DNA of 64,000 nucleotides from Cryptomeria japonica (taxonomy: Eukaryota > Streptophyta > Pinopsida > Cupressales > Cupressaceae). The stretch spans positions 603,818,709-603,882,708 of the forward strand of contig NC_081413.1 of assembly GCF_030272615.1 (NCBI RefSeq). The letters are read 5' to 3'. Positions within the stretch are counted from its first letter, which is position 1, and the number at the start of each line of letters is the position of its first letter. Below, piece by piece: positions 11,352 through 23,494 of the stretch. The notes beneath the pieces are model-generated. The model did no database searches, was not told the origin of the DNA, and saw only the letters and a list, made by a program, of their open reading frames with translations. Both the position numbers and the translations under genes were made by a program.

Positions 11352-12820
11352 CTAGAGACAAGGGGCAACCCGAGATAAGAGTTTGGGAGGGTGGCAATTT
11401 GACAACCAAGAATGGAGGATATTTTGAATTGGAGGGTGGGTTTTGACATTTAGAAAAAACATTTTACTCTTAACAAAGTTAATATGATGGCCTAAGATGT
11501 TAGCATATTTGTCTAGGGTCTTTTTCCATTGCTTTGGCTCTGAAATATAAGCTTCACCAAAGATGATGGTATCATCAAAAAATTGTTGATGGGTACTAGG
11601 GTTTAGAGAGAAGCAACTTTGAAACCTTTTATAACACTCGCACATCTCAGTTGTTAAATATTTCTTCCTAACACTTCAACAATAATAATGAAAAGATAGG
11701 GGGAGAGCGGGTCACCCTAGTGAAGCCATTTACCACAAGAAAAGTTTCCCTTGGGACAACCATTGTTGAGGATTGAGAACTTAGGGGTGCAAACATATTC
11801 CCTTGAATTACAACTTCAAAGAGAAATTCCCAGGACACTCTGTCACAGGCCTTCAAAATATCCAATTTTAAAGCCATCAAAAGTTTCTTACTATTATCCA
11901 TGGAATGAACAAGCTCATGAGCCACAATGACCGCATCTAAAATGCGTCTTCCTTCGACAAAACCTTTTTGATGATTTGAGATTATTTTATCAAGCAAAAA
12001 TTTTAACCTATTGACCCTATTTTTGGAAATAATTTTGTAAACCGTATTACATAAACTAATAGGCCTAAAATCCCTAGTGGAAACAAAATTGTCATTCTTC
12101 GGAATTAGAGCAACAAAGGTGGCATTTAGTTGTTTAAGGAGGTTATCTATTCTGAAGAAGTCTCTGATGACATTGAATAAGTATCTCCCAACTATATCCC
12201 ATAAGTCTTGAAAGAAAGCAAACAAAAATCCACTCAGGCCCAGGACCTTAATAGGAGAGCAAGAGAAGAGAGCCATCTTCACCTTCTACATGGTTATTAT
12301 TTTATTGAGGTCCAAAAGTTTTAAGTCTTCAATGACTTTAGGTATAACATCCTGCATATTGTTCATATTATTACCAATACTCTGAATCAATAGTTGAATT
12401 AGTCTAAAAGAATCAATGAAGAGGGAAGGAATATCCTCTTCATCATCCACCTTAGTACCATCTTCTCTTAGAATATACCTTATTTTATTTCGACTTCTAT
12501 GTTACGAAGTGGAAAAATGGAAAAAATATGCATTCTTATCCCCTTCATTTAGCCACTGAAGCCTTGATTTTTGTTTCCAGAACATTTCTTCTTTTCTATT
12601 GAGAGGGGGCCACTGATTTCTCAGGTCTAATTCCTCCTTGGATTCTTCCTCCATAACCTGATGTTCTTCCATTCTCGATTGGATAGTCCGTAGATTATTG
12701 ATTATGTGCTTCTTTTTCTCAAAGATATTACCAAAGGAATACCTATTCCAACCCTTAACTTTATCTTTGAGGATCTTGAGTTTTTGGGTAATTTTAAACA
12801 TCGGGGTACCCACCACAGCA
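11352..12820 (-). pseudogene. LINE ORF2 linker and reverse transcriptase
   Basis: The linker at 12500-12820 has the typical WLNEGDKNAYFFH motif. The RT proper runs from about 12180 (FVALIPKNDNFVSTRDFRPISLCN), through RLKFLLDKIISNHQKGFVEGR and the LKLDILKACDRVSW motif at 11820-11880 (catalytic Asp retained), to the second catalytic motif read as QQFFDDTIIFGEA near 11540. The Asp-Asp pair is intact, and the usual Ala before it is Phe. Frame breaks lie near 11660-11760 and 12282-12500. Confidence 0.85.
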
Positions 12821-12846
12821 GTATTCCACCATTCTTCAACAAGCGC

Positions 12847-13622
12847 TCAAAAATATGCATGTTGAGCCCACATCAACTCATGCCTGAAAGGGTAAGGCTT
12901 TCTCATCCTAGGCTCATCCAATCTTTGGAGAATAGAATTATGGTCAGATATTGAGTGAGGAGAAGACCAGAGATTGAAAGAATCAAGACAGTTCCAATTA
13001 GAGGAAATCAACACTCGATCCAGTCTCACTTGACTCAAATGGGCCCCTTGCCTTCTTTTGGTCCAGGTAAATTTAGACCCATTAAGAGGGATGTCCAAGA
13101 GCCTAGAGGAAGAGATGAACTCAGCTAGTTCATTCATACTATCTGAAAAGTCTTCATTACCACCATCTTTCTCCAAGGAGAAGAGGGGAGAGTTGAATTC
13201 TCTAGCAATCATCCATAACTCATCAGCTCTACTTTCATTTTGTAAATTTATGGATCTCCATAAGTTGGCTCTGATACTGCAAACATTTGGGGTATAAACA
13301 TTAACCAGAAGCTATTATAAATTTGACTTAATGTTTCTGATTTTAACAATAAGCAAATTTCTTTAAGAAGAAACCAAAGTTCCTTCAAAAAAATTAGGGT
13401 TCCATAGAGTAGCAATCCCCCTCGAGGCACCATCAGAGTCACTATTCAAGAAGTGAGCCGAGGGCCAAAAGGAGTTAATGGCATTATGAAAATTGTCCTT
13501 ATTCATCTTAGTTTCTTGAATCATAAGAATATCCATCTTCTGTTCCACAATTTTATATTTTAGCATATGCTAATTTAAAGGGCTATTAAGGCCCCTAACA
13601 TTCCAGAAGATAATAATCATAT
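12847..13622 (-). pseudogene. LINE ORF2 endonuclease (EEP) domain
   Basis: This domain would nick target DNA to prime reverse transcription. It begins at 13622 with IIFWNVRGLNSPLN, the standard plant L1 endonuclease start. It continues with DILMIQETKM (catalytic Glu motif) near 13510, the GDFN-equivalent region near 13200 (AREFNSPL, with the Asp changed), FTWTKRRQGAHLSQVRLDRV near 13060-12990 and SDHNSIL near 12930 (catalytic Asp-His). One early stop follows SPLN, and there are frame breaks near 13250-13370. Confidence 0.8.
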
Positions 13623-13790
13623 AGATATAAATCTTGAGAACCCTACTCACCTGAATAGAGAATAAACCCCAACACTTTGGGTTAAATACTCTTTTTCTTA
13701 TTTTCTGGGATTCCATCCAAGGTTAACTACTTTCATATTGCTACCTCCTGATCCACTTCCTTCTGTCCAGAGTCTTTATGATTTATGTTT

Positions 13791-15036
13791 TTTAATAGAA
13801 GGTTTTTCACCAACTTAATATTTATGAGAGAGACTTAAAATACAAATTAGAGATAGATATACATTACTAAAATTTGTTGAATTGTGAAAATTTTAATTTT
13901 GAAAAATCTTAGGGAACTATTTATAAAAGTTCAATTTTATGAACATAATATTCAATGAACCCAAAAAAAAATTCACCCAAACTACTTATAAATGATCAAT
14001 TTTATGAGCACAATATTCAATGAACCCCAAAAAAGATAATTATACTGTACCCTTATAACAATGAAACCGAATCCATTTTGGTTGTATCACTTGTCGTGAG
14101 ACTGTCTTGCCCCCTTAAAAGCTAATATGTATATGATTTCGAACCCTTCCCGATTCACTTAATCAACACCAACAATATTTTATAATTCTAAATTTCTTAT
14201 TACAGTAAAATAAAATAAAAGAAAATAAAATGAACACCAACACAAATAATAATTAGCCTTAATAATTTACCTTTCATTGTAAAAGGTTAGTAAGAAAAAA
14301 CAATTACTAAAATTGTCCACTCTCTTTCTTAATTTTCTCTACTATGCATTCACATTCACTTTCAAAAGAATAAAATTTTATAATTAACTATTAACATGCT
14401 TCTCAAACAAGATATTGTCTTTAATTTCTTCCTCCATTGTAGCAAAATGTCAAAGAGAGTATCTGCATTTCAAACTTCATGGAAGTAAAAATATGAGAGA
14501 TAATTATATCTGAATAAAATGCAAATCATGTTTGTCAAACATTAAATTTTAAGCAAGAGACAACTTTGTGAATCCAGTAATTTTTAAATATTGTGAATCA
14601 ACTACACAGCTAGAAAAGCACTACCACAATTTGAGCAGTTAATCCACAGCTAAGAAAGCACTACCCCCATTTGCTATTGGTGGATAAACATGAGCAGTTG
14701 AGTTCAGGATTGAATCCGTAAGAAAACACTTCTAAATTCTGTTGCCGACAATTGAAAAAATACAAATGGTCGCTCATTTCACGTGGATTAAAAAATAGTA
14801 TAATGATCCTTACCTAATGTCTCTGGTCCACATATAAGTGGTGATGTAATCGCCATCACACTTAAAATAGTCTAAATTATTGCATTATGTCCTTCACCCA
14901 TGTGATTTGTACAAGTTTAAATGTCTGTAAGATAAGACATGAAGGGAGAACATGGTTTCAACGATGTAATTTCGGGATTTTAGGTATTTCCTATTCAGCC
15001 ATTTGCTATTTTCCCTCCATAACTTTTTCTCCTTGG
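13791..15036 (+). promoter_or_regulatory. Upstream region of the laccase gene
   Basis: This AT-rich stretch carries no coding sequence and lies between the LINE and the laccase TATA box. It contains two small imperfect direct repeats: 'caattttatga[a/g]ca[t/c]aatattcaatgaaccc' at about 13932 and 14000, and 'cacagcta..aaagcactacc' at about 14606 and 14646. No cis-element is claimed beyond the TATA box listed separately. Confidence 0.45.
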
Positions 15037-15039
15037 TTC

Positions 15040-15047
15040 TATATATA
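15040..15047 (+). promoter_or_regulatory. Probable TATA box of the laccase gene
   Basis: tatatata within 'ggttctatatataccacta' lies 190 bases before the chosen start codon. It would place transcription start near 15070-15080 and give a leader of about 160 bases. That leader would include the 67-bp duplication and the upstream ORF. Confidence 0.55.
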
Positions 15048-15128
15048 CCACTACCCAAACAGTCTTAGGCCATGCAATCAATCTTAGAAGCTTTGATTTA
15101 TTTGTAGCTTTCAATATTGAAAGACTCC

Positions 15129-15262
15129 TTTCTTTGCATGTTCAGATCAGCATTTTAGTTGACTGTAATATGGTGATAATGTCAAAGTGTTCCTCTTTCT
15201 TTGCATGTTCAGATCAGCATTTTAGTTGACTGTAATATGGTGATAATGTCAAAGTGTTCCTC
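15129..15262 (+). repeat. Exact 67-bp tandem duplication across the laccase start codon
   Basis: Copy 1 (15129-15195) and copy 2 (15196-15262) are identical over all 67 bases. Each holds the start codon and the first nine codons (MVIMSKCSS). Because 67 is not a multiple of three, copy 1 is out of frame with the gene and ends early. Confidence 0.95.
15170..15229 (+). promoter_or_regulatory. Upstream ORF made by the duplicated start codon
   Basis: The ATG in copy 1 opens a 19-codon frame ([19 protein letters not shown]) that stops with TGA at 15227-15229, 8 bases before the main ATG at 15237. If the transcript starts near 15070, ribosomes meet this ORF first. Its start context is identical to that of the true start, so it could lower laccase translation. 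A further ATG at 15073 may lie at or before the transcript start. Confidence 0.6.
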
Positions 15263-18200
15263 AGCACGGTTTTTGGTGCTGCTGTTTACATTCATTGTCT
15301 CATTTGGTTCGCTCGCATGGGCAGACTTCTATAGTCACACATTCGTTGTAAGTAGATTTTAATATGATTGTGTTTTTCATGAAGAGAAAGATTACTAAAG
15401 CAGATATTTGCTCAGTTTGATCTTTCATGAAAGTGCCATAGTGTAAAAGTCAAGCTCAGGAGACAGATTTATTGAGTTTTTGATTGACGTTTCAGCTTAT
15501 CTTTACTGTGGGTGTAAACGCCGGTAAATAAAGATTACTAAAGTAGATATTTCCTCAATTTGATCTTTCATGAAAGTGCCATAATGTAAAAGTCAAGCTA
15601 AGCAGACAGATTTATTGAGTTTTTGATTGATGTTTCAGCTTATCTTTATTGTGTGTTTAAACGGCATTTAATAGAATTGGAAAAACTGTCTTTAGTTTTT
15701 TTTAGTTAATTCCGGTACCCATTTTTTGACTTCCACATATCATTAAAAAGCTGATTCCAATGCCCATCTGTATATAGTAATAGTTTTGTTAGATTATACT
15801 CTAGGTGTCTACTATAGGCCTCCAAAGTCAGACTTATGATAGATATAGATCAACTGTTTTCCATTGGTTGATTATTTGGAGAATCTAGGGCAGAGCTGGA
15901 TGCAGTAACACAATCCAAGCCATATTTCTATATAAGAGTTCTAACACAGTAAATAAATTTCTTTTGATTGATTTGCACAGATTCGACCGACAAATATTAC
16001 TCGGCTTTGTGAGAATTATACCATAGTCACAGTGAATGGACAGCTTCCCGGTCCAACTCTGTATGCTCGAAATGGCGACACACTTAATATTACAGTTATT
16101 AATAGAGCTCAGCACAATGCTACAATCCACTGGTAAATATATCTCTTGTATGTTAGGAATGTGATTGTAGACAGTCAATTCCATTGATGATTCAAGATCC
16201 ATTAACAATAATTTGATTTTCAGGCATGGAATCAGACAGATTCGTACAGCATGGTCTGATGGACCTGGGTACATTACACAATGCCCTATCCAACCAGGGG
16301 GGAAATTTACGTACACATTCACCATTATTGATCAGGAAGGAACGTTCTGGTGGCATGCCCATGTGTCATGGCTCCGTGCAACAGTTCATGGAGCAATGGT
16401 CATCCTTCCAAAGAAGGGTAGCTCATACCCGTTTACCCACCCACATGCTGAGATTCCTCTAGTACTCGGTAAGGGAAAGTAAAAACCTGCACAACTCGAT
16501 CTCTTATAGTTTTCTTAGATGACTCTCTTAATCTTTCTTAATACTAAGACCCATGAAGCTGTAAAACTAGTTATCGAAAATCATCAGACAACTTTTTTTC
16601 TCTCCTACATTCCGTATTCTGCTCATTTGGCTCTAGACTAGAATTACAATTTGGATTATTCTCTAAAGCAAACAGCCTTTGCAGGAAAATGAACCACCAC
16701 AAAAAATAAATAAATCAGGATATGATATTTATTGATCAAATTTACTTAACCGACTTTCTTAATCATTCTTCAGTATTAAGATTCATGAAGCTGTCAGATC
16801 AGTTACAGAGAAGAATTAGCAGTACACATTGGAAGCACAACAACGAAGCAAAGCTTTAACCAGCGTTTGGATATTTCTCTATAGCTATCTTTTTGAAAAA
16901 ATAGTTTTAAAGGATAATTTAGCCATACTGTAGCTAACATTTATTTATTTATTTATTTGCCTCTTTCATAGGAAAATTGGTAAAATTGAATTATTTTAAT
17001 GGAAGATTATCCATTCCGTCAAAATCTTTAAGGTTATGATCTCCTCCTTATTCTTTATGATGTCAGAGCCTTATGCACTTAGCAAGAGTTGATTCTTCCT
17101 GGACTCATTGAGGACTCATTGAGAACCCTTCTAAAAGGTTATCTTTACAATTTCTCTATGTTTCCCTAAATTTAAAATTTGAGGAAGATAAACAATCCAA
17201 GTTTTTGCTATTTGAATAGCAAACGTCTTATTAGAAAATTAGTATAATTTAACTCATTTATTAGTTAATCTCATCTTTTATGTTTTACTAACCAGTCTAA
17301 TCTTTTAGAGCTTGTTAAGTATATTTAAATTTTTTTACTACAAATGTTTGTAATTTAAATTGTATCATTGTTTTAATTAAATTTATTGTCTTAAACTAAA
17401 CATGAATTTGTTGAATATTTAGGAAAATAGAATTTGAGATGTTAAAATATTTACAAAATAAATTAGGAATTGTATGATTATCAAATATGATCATGTAACT
17501 AACATTTTCTTTTTTGAATCATGAAAAAATATATTTTAATGATGAATTATGCTAACTTTTTCCTCCTCCAGTACTCAATAAATTTAAAAAATCTATGCAT
17601 ATTTCTTAAAGTTAATGACTATATTTCTTTTTTTCTAGTTATAATGGTCAATAAGTATTTTCATATTAGTTCACCTTTAGTTTTATACTTGTTTGGACAA
17701 AAACTACTCAAGTGCATATCAAGACATGAGATTGTGTAGAGCTACCCTTATTTCCTAATTCTTCACACCACCTTTTACACATTATCTTGAATTTGGCCTC
17801 ATCTAATACATTTCCATGCATATAACAATGCATGTGACATTTATAGTATTTAAAGAAAAGTGTTCTCTACACCAAAATTTGCCTTCCTTGATCCAAAATC
17901 CATTAGATTGATCCAGCACCTATAGAACTATCCCTTGAGTTTTAAAAATTTGAATTGAAATTTAGCTAAATTTAGCTAACTCCTACTCATTCATTTTTAA
18001 CATGAGCTAACTTAGTACATATTTTGCATAATTATTACTATGTGATGGTATTTTGGAAAAAATCATTTATAGTGTAGTTCAAGTCCTAATTATATAAAGT
18101 ATTGATTAACCAATGATTTGCATACATGTAAAATTTGTTAGAGAACGACATTAATTGGTGTGTTAAAAGTGATATAATTACTTTAAAATCATCATTTAAG

Positions 18201-20493
18201 ACATTTGCATGCTCTTCATTGTGATATAACTTCATTATGGAAACATGTCAGCATGTACATCTGACTTCTTTATGGAATTTTTAAATATTGTCAATCCTTG
18301 ATAACTTGTAAAAAGTAGAGATTTCAATAAACTAGAGAGTGACAGTTCGCAATTAACAAAATTAGATCTATGAATTAAAAAATAAATCTGCACTTGTCAA
18401 ATTGACCCAATTCTTAAATTCAATTCAATGATAACAACAATTTATTACAAAATTCTAAATAATGAGAGCACCCACTCTTTCTATTTTTTCTATACCAAAA
18501 CAATTTAAATATATGCATTATTCATCTCCATCATTCCCAAAACTTACTTTATTCCTTTACAATATTTAATAATATAATATTATCAGTTCCATAGGTCATG
18601 GAAAAATTAATGTAGGTTAAAGTTATAGCGAATCATACGTATTTCATTTCCGAGTGTTGTAGTTACAGTGTATTACTGCTTTAAGAAAGTTTTCATTTTT
18701 TATTCTTACAAGATTACGTTTGATATTGTGTCAAGTGGAATCCTTTCATATATCATGTCAACTATAAATTCTAAATTGAAATAAGAATTATATACTGGGA
18801 TCTTAAAACTTATGCTGTATCTGTGAAGTGTTAGTGATTTTGAATAGGGAATGTGTTTGTGATTCATAGTTTTCCATCTTTTAGACTTTTCCCTTGTGCG
18901 TTCACACTGGATTGTCCCTGCGACTCTAATTACTTGACCTAAATAATAATATTGAACAGGGGAGTGGTGGAACAGTGATCCCATCGAAGTGGAAGCTGAA
19001 GCAAATCTGACTGGAGGTGCGCCGAATATCTCAGATGCTTTCACCATAAATGGACAGCCAGGAGACCTCTATTCCTGCTCAACATCAGGTATCAATTTTC
19101 TGTTTTCTTGAAAAAGGCTTTAGATTTAGATTCGATTCGGTAAAATTATTCGATTTTGAGTCGATGGGTAACCCATTAGTAATTAATTCTACACATTTTA
19201 ATCCAGAAACGACCACTGTGAATACAACTAAGGCACACCCAATTTCATTTCTAACAAAACAAAATCAACACTGAAAACATATTCAGCAGTGAAATTTTAT
19301 ATGTGCAGGAACAACAAAGTTCGCTGTACAACAGGGAAAAACCTATCTTCTTCGTATTGTCAATGCTGCAGTCAATAATCACCTCTTTTTCAAGGTTGCA
19401 TCACACAATCTTACAGTGGTATCCGTGGATGCCTCCTACACAAAGCCGTACACAACTGACATTCTCATGTTAACATCTGGTCAGACTACAGACGTTCTTC
19501 TCACAGCCAATCAAGTGACAGCCAAATACTATATTGGGGCCAAAGTATACACTACTCAAGCTGAAGCAAATATTGATAACACCACAACAACCGCCATTAT
19601 GAGCTACGTGGGTTCTAATGCATCTGCCACTCCAATCATTCCAGAGCTTCCAATATACAATGACACTGAAACTGTGACCACATTTACCCAATCCTTACGA
19701 AGCCTTGCTTCAGAGGAACATCCGGTGGACGTTCCCCAAAGCATAAGCGACAGTAGTATCATAACCGTAGGACTCGGTTTACGTCCTTGTGAAACCGGTG
19801 GTACCTGTAGTGGCCCTAACAATACCAGAGTCACATCCAGTATGAACAATGTATCTTTTGTGCTGCCAGAAGTTGCCATTCTGCAAGCTTATCACTTCGG
19901 TGTTAATGGAGTCTTTAGCACCGACTTTCCTTCACATCCACCAGTTGTGTATAATTATACTGGTGATGTACCCAAAACGCTGTGGGCTCCAGTTTCTGGA
20001 ACGAGGGTGAAAGTGATTGAATATAATGCCACAGTTCAGATTGTGTTCCAGGGAACCAGTATCTTCCAGGAAGACAACCATCCAATGCATATTCATGGTT
20101 ATGACTTTTATGTTGTAGGAGAGGGTTTTGGAAATTATAATAATGATACAGATCCAAGCTCTTTCAACCTGGTCGATCCTCCGCAACGAAATACTGTGGG
20201 AACTCCTGTGAATGGATGGACTGCTGTCAGATTCAAAGCTACCAATCCAGGTAATGAACAACGTAAAAATTCTGTCATGATTCTAGATATGATTTAGGAG
20301 TACTAAAAATTGAAATTTGGAAAAAATGTATGGAATACTGAAGGATTGTTCGATTTGTGCAGGTGTTTGGTTCGTACATTGTCACTTTGATGATCATGTA
20401 ACATGGGGGTTGAGCATGGTTTTACTAGTGAAGAACGGTCACAGTGAGCTCGAAAGTTTGAAGGGTCCTCCCAATGATCTCCCAGAATGCTAG
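15237..20493 (+). CDS. Laccase (secreted multicopper oxidase, EC 1.10.3.2), six exons
   Basis: Exons are 15237-15347, 15981-16132, 16224-16468, 18960-19088, 19309-20250 and 20363-20493. All introns are GT...AG, and the total is 1710 bases, 569 residues. Internal exon sizes of 152, 245 and 129 bases are those usual in plant laccases. Residues 1-29 form a signal peptide (hydrophobic core, cleavage after SLAWA). Three cupredoxin domains follow. All copper ligands are present: H87, H89, H132, H134, H470, H473, H475, H532, C533, H534 and H538, with Leu543 at the axial position of the type 1 site. Many Asn-X-Ser/Thr sites suggest heavy glycosylation. Plant laccases oxidise monolignols and other phenols in the cell wall with reduction of O2 to water. 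No frameshift or stop was found. The start is the second of two duplicated ATGs, because the first leads to a stop. Confidence 0.93.
15387..15672 (+). repeat. 143-bp imperfect tandem duplication in laccase intron 1
   Basis: Copies start with aaagattactaaag at 15387 and 15530 and run to about 15529 and 15672. They differ at roughly ten to fifteen positions, so this duplication is older than the exact 67-bp one. Both lie inside intron 1 and leave the splice sites intact. Confidence 0.9.
16469..18959 (+). other. Laccase intron 3, 2.49 kb
   Basis: The intron starts with gtaagg and ends ttgaacag. It is AT-rich with no recognisable transposon. One imperfect direct repeat, of the form cttaat[c]tttcttaatactaaga[c]ccatgaagctgt, occurs at about 16525 and again near 16757. 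Its length is much greater than that of introns 2, 4 and 5 (91, 220 and 112 bases). Confidence 0.7.
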
Positions 20494-21230
20494 TGCAGAT
20501 TATAACATCAGAGTTTTCATTCTCGTGTTAATCACCCTAGCGTGCTCTTGATTTTATTTTAGAGACGACGCTTCAATGAATTCGTCCATAAGATATAGTG
20601 AGTGATGTACGCTATTAAAAAGGAAGGATCCTTATGTTTTTAGTTCAACTATATTACCTCAGGAAGAGTATTCCAGTGATATTACGTCAGCAAGAGTATT
20701 CCAGTGTCATTAAGTGTATTTGTTGCTTTGTATTTGTAATAGTAATTGAATATTGTATTTTGTAAACAATAGATCTTTTTGCTAGCTCTTTCAGTCAACA
20801 TTTAGAGTTCTCAACAAGTTTATATACATTTAATAATATTTATAAAAAAATGTTAATTGTTGAAAACTTTGTTATATGATAGTTTTCTCATATGATTTAT
20901 TAGTTTACAGGTCTTGTTTACAAATAAATAGCATTTAATGATAGTAGTGAGAGTTGGAAGAGCCACTTACGAAAAGTACAACAATGTCAAGAGTAGAAGC
21001 AATGAATGTAAAGACTTAAAAACCAAAACCATCAACAAATTGAAAACCTAAGACTTGATTTAGCATAACAAAGACCATAAAAACAACAAGAGGTGCAAAA
21101 TCTAAACTAATATTTCTTTTTCTTTTAAAATAAAATAAAGGACCTAAAGTAGCAGAATATGAAGCAAACTTAAGATGAAAGTGATTAAAATATGAACCAT
21201 GCAATGCACGAGGATCTGGACAAATTGTTG
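20494..21230 (+). other. 3' flank of the laccase gene
   Basis: The 3' untranslated region begins here. A local repeat of 'agtattccagtg' occurs at about 20667 and 20697. Possible poly(A) signals such as attgaatattg and acaaataaatag lie at 20740-20930. On the minus strand 21016-21230 stays open for about 70 codons (ending VLGFQFVDGFGF) and runs into element A; I do not recognise it. Confidence 0.45.
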
Positions 21231-21235
21231 AATTT
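21231..21235. repeat. Left target-site duplication of element A (caaat)
   Basis: caaat directly before the LTR start tgttgaatttt matches caaat at 26623-26627 directly after the other LTR end. Confidence 0.9.
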
Positions 21236-21879
21236 TGAAGCTGCCTTGTCTCCTTAGAGCCAACTGATTTAACAAATAAAATAGAAGAAAACAACCAACT
21301 ATAGCAATAGACGAATTGCAGCAAAAATCACAATTCAGAAAAAGAGTGCCCTGTTCTCACGAAGAACATACAATCTATATTATTGCTTGCAGAAGAAAAA
21401 AAGAGAGGCTGGCTATTTAATAAGTTCAAAGCTTTAAACAAAACAACAGTTACACCGTAAAAACTCTTGCATATCATGTGTCTAAGTTTAGATTATTGTT
21501 CACTAGATTCATGCATAATTATCACCATTACGAAAAAGATTAAAATTATGGTGGAACTAGAGTTGCATGTCCCATTTTATTTGCATTGTTTAAAATCTAA
21601 AATCTAAACTAAGCTTTATCACCGAACGAGCTGATTGGAAAAACTTCCATGCATAGATGCTTTATTTCCTAAACTAAAAAATATTAACTATTCTAAAATT
21701 ATATTCAACCCTCCTAAATTTAGCTTGCTGCATGGTGGTGTTTGGCAGTTCATCTTGGATCATGTGGTGGTGCATTACAGTGGAGGGTAAATAGTCAAGC
21801 TTGCAGCTGCATGATCGGTCGATGCAAAGAAAATGGTAATGCATGGAGTTGCATGCTTGAGCAACATCAATTCACCACA
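21236..21879 (-). repeat. 3' LTR of element A
   Basis: Aligned by eye along its full length to 25973-26622. On the minus strand it starts tgtggtgaattg and ends ttcaaca, with TG...CA ends. The adjacent minus-strand sequence cgaggaggagta (21880-21891) is the polypurine tract. Confidence 0.92.
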
Positions 21880-21917
21880 TACTCCTCCTCGATGTTGAGA
21901 GGGTTCACAATTTTATC

Positions 21918-23480
21918 TCATAGAGCTAAAAACTGAGCTTTTGCAACCGGCTTAGTGAATATATCTGCTAGCTGATCCTGAGTGCTGATGTGATTCAATT
22001 CAACGTCCTTCTTCTGCACCAAATCTCGTATGAAGTGATATTTCATATCAAAATGCTTTGTTCTACTGTGATGAACCAAATTATTCGCTAACTTGATGGC
22101 ACTCACATTATCACAATAAATCATTGTAGGCTGAATTTTCCTTTCTACAATTTCTTCCAAAACTTTTCTGAGCCAAAGAGCTTGTGTACCTATTGAGGTA
22201 ATTGCAACATATTGTGCTTCTGTGGATGAGAGGGCAGCAATGGTTTTATTTTTCGAGCTCCATCTAATCAAACCAGAACCAAAAGAGAAATAATTTCTAG
22301 ATGTGGACTTATGGTTAATCATACTACCTCCCCAATCTAAATCACTAAAGCCTACAAGATTGAACTTTTCAGAAGAGTAGTAATGAATTTCAAAATTTAA
22401 AGTCCCTTTCACATACCTCAAAATCCTCTTGGTTGCCTTCATATGTATTTTAGATGGATTTGTCATATACCTTGAAACAAGTGAAACTGAATATGTGATA
22501 TCAGGCATTGTGTGGGTTAGAAACATCAAGCTCCCTACAATACATTTGTAAACTATCTCATCAACTAAATCAGCACCATCATCTCTACATAACACAACTA
22601 CATGACCACTTGGATTGAGGCAGGGTTACAATCAGTCATATCAAATTTCTTCAGCATATCCTATGCATACTTTGTTTGACAAATGAAAATCTTATCCTTA
22701 CTTTGATAAACCTCCATTCCTAAAAAATATTTCATCAGACAAAAATCTTTCATCTCAAATTCTTTCATCATAGCAACTTTGAATTCATCTTTCATCTTAG
22801 AACTACTACCCATATACAATAGATCATCAACATACAAACTTATGATTAGAATATCAATACCTTTTTGTTTGTAGTAAAGGGTAGGACCACTCTTACTTCT
22901 TTGTAAGCCATTCTCCTGAAAGTATCCATCAATCCTAGTATACCACACTCTTGGTGCTTGCTTGAGGCAATACAAAGCCTTCTTCAACCTGTAGACATGA
23001 TGCTATTTTCCTTCCACTTCAAAACCTTGTGGTTCCTCCACATATACTTCCTCTTCTAAGTATCCATTCAAGAAGGTACTTTTCACATCCATATGATATA
23101 TGCTCCACTTCTTATGAGCTGCTAATGAAATCAAAATTCTAATGGTCTCTTGTCTTTCTACTGGTGCAAATATCTCATCATAACCAATTCCATACTTCTA
23201 TCTGAAGCCTTTAGCAACTAATCTTTCCTTGTGTCTTTCAACACTCCCATCACTATTCAACTTGGTCTTATAGACCCATTTGGTGCCAATCTTTTTCTTG
23301 TCATGCGGAAGCTCTGTTAACTCCTAAGTGGCATTCCTGTGAATGGAATTCATCTCTTCTTGCATGGCTTGCACCCAAACCTCATTAGTACATACATCTT
23401 TAAAATATGATTGTTCAAAAACAGTCTTGGCTAATCAAACAAAATTCACTATCTCGCCTATTGGGATTTCATCATGTAAG
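21918..23480 (-). pseudogene. Element A reverse transcriptase and RNase H
   Basis: Read on the minus strand, RT begins near 23330 (NSDGSVERHKERLVAKGF), continues with [21 protein letters not shown] and the KKALYCLKQAPRVWY motif, and keeps the catalytic YVDDLL at about 22820-22835. RNase H follows at 21918-22595 with VGFSDLDWGGS, ALSSTEAQYVA and the closing QLADIFTKP. These enzymes would copy element RNA into DNA. Stops at about 22658, 22990, 23195 and 23325, and further breaks near 22600, show it is inactive. Confidence 0.88.
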
Positions 23481-23494
23481 TGATTTACACTCCT

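Larger units (their letters stand above)
9229..13790 (-). mobile_element. LINE (non-LTR retrotransposon, L1-like with RNase H), degenerate
   Basis: The minus strand carries, in order, an endonuclease, reverse transcriptase, thumb/zinc-finger region and RNase H, the ORF2 layout of plant L1-type LINEs. Just before ORF2 a short open piece (13640-13790) may be the end of ORF1; nothing further upstream is recognisable, so the element is probably 5' truncated, as LINEs usually are. The 3' end and target-site duplication could not be placed. Stops and frameshifts are frequent throughout. Confidence 0.85.

Noticed and set aside
15170-15172. First ATG as the laccase start codon
   Set aside because: It leads to a stop after 19 codons; only the second copy at 15237 reads into the signal peptide and exon 2.
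16213-16482. Stand-alone ORF in the laccase region
   Set aside because: It is exon 3 of the laccase read into flanking introns; splice sites at 16224 and 16468 define the real boundaries.
17521-17739. 72-codon ORF in laccase intron 3
   Set aside because: AT-rich, hydrophobic chance frame between good splice sites.
19470-20261. Several minus-strand ORFs opposite laccase exon 5
   Set aside because: They are shadows of a conserved coding exon and match no family.
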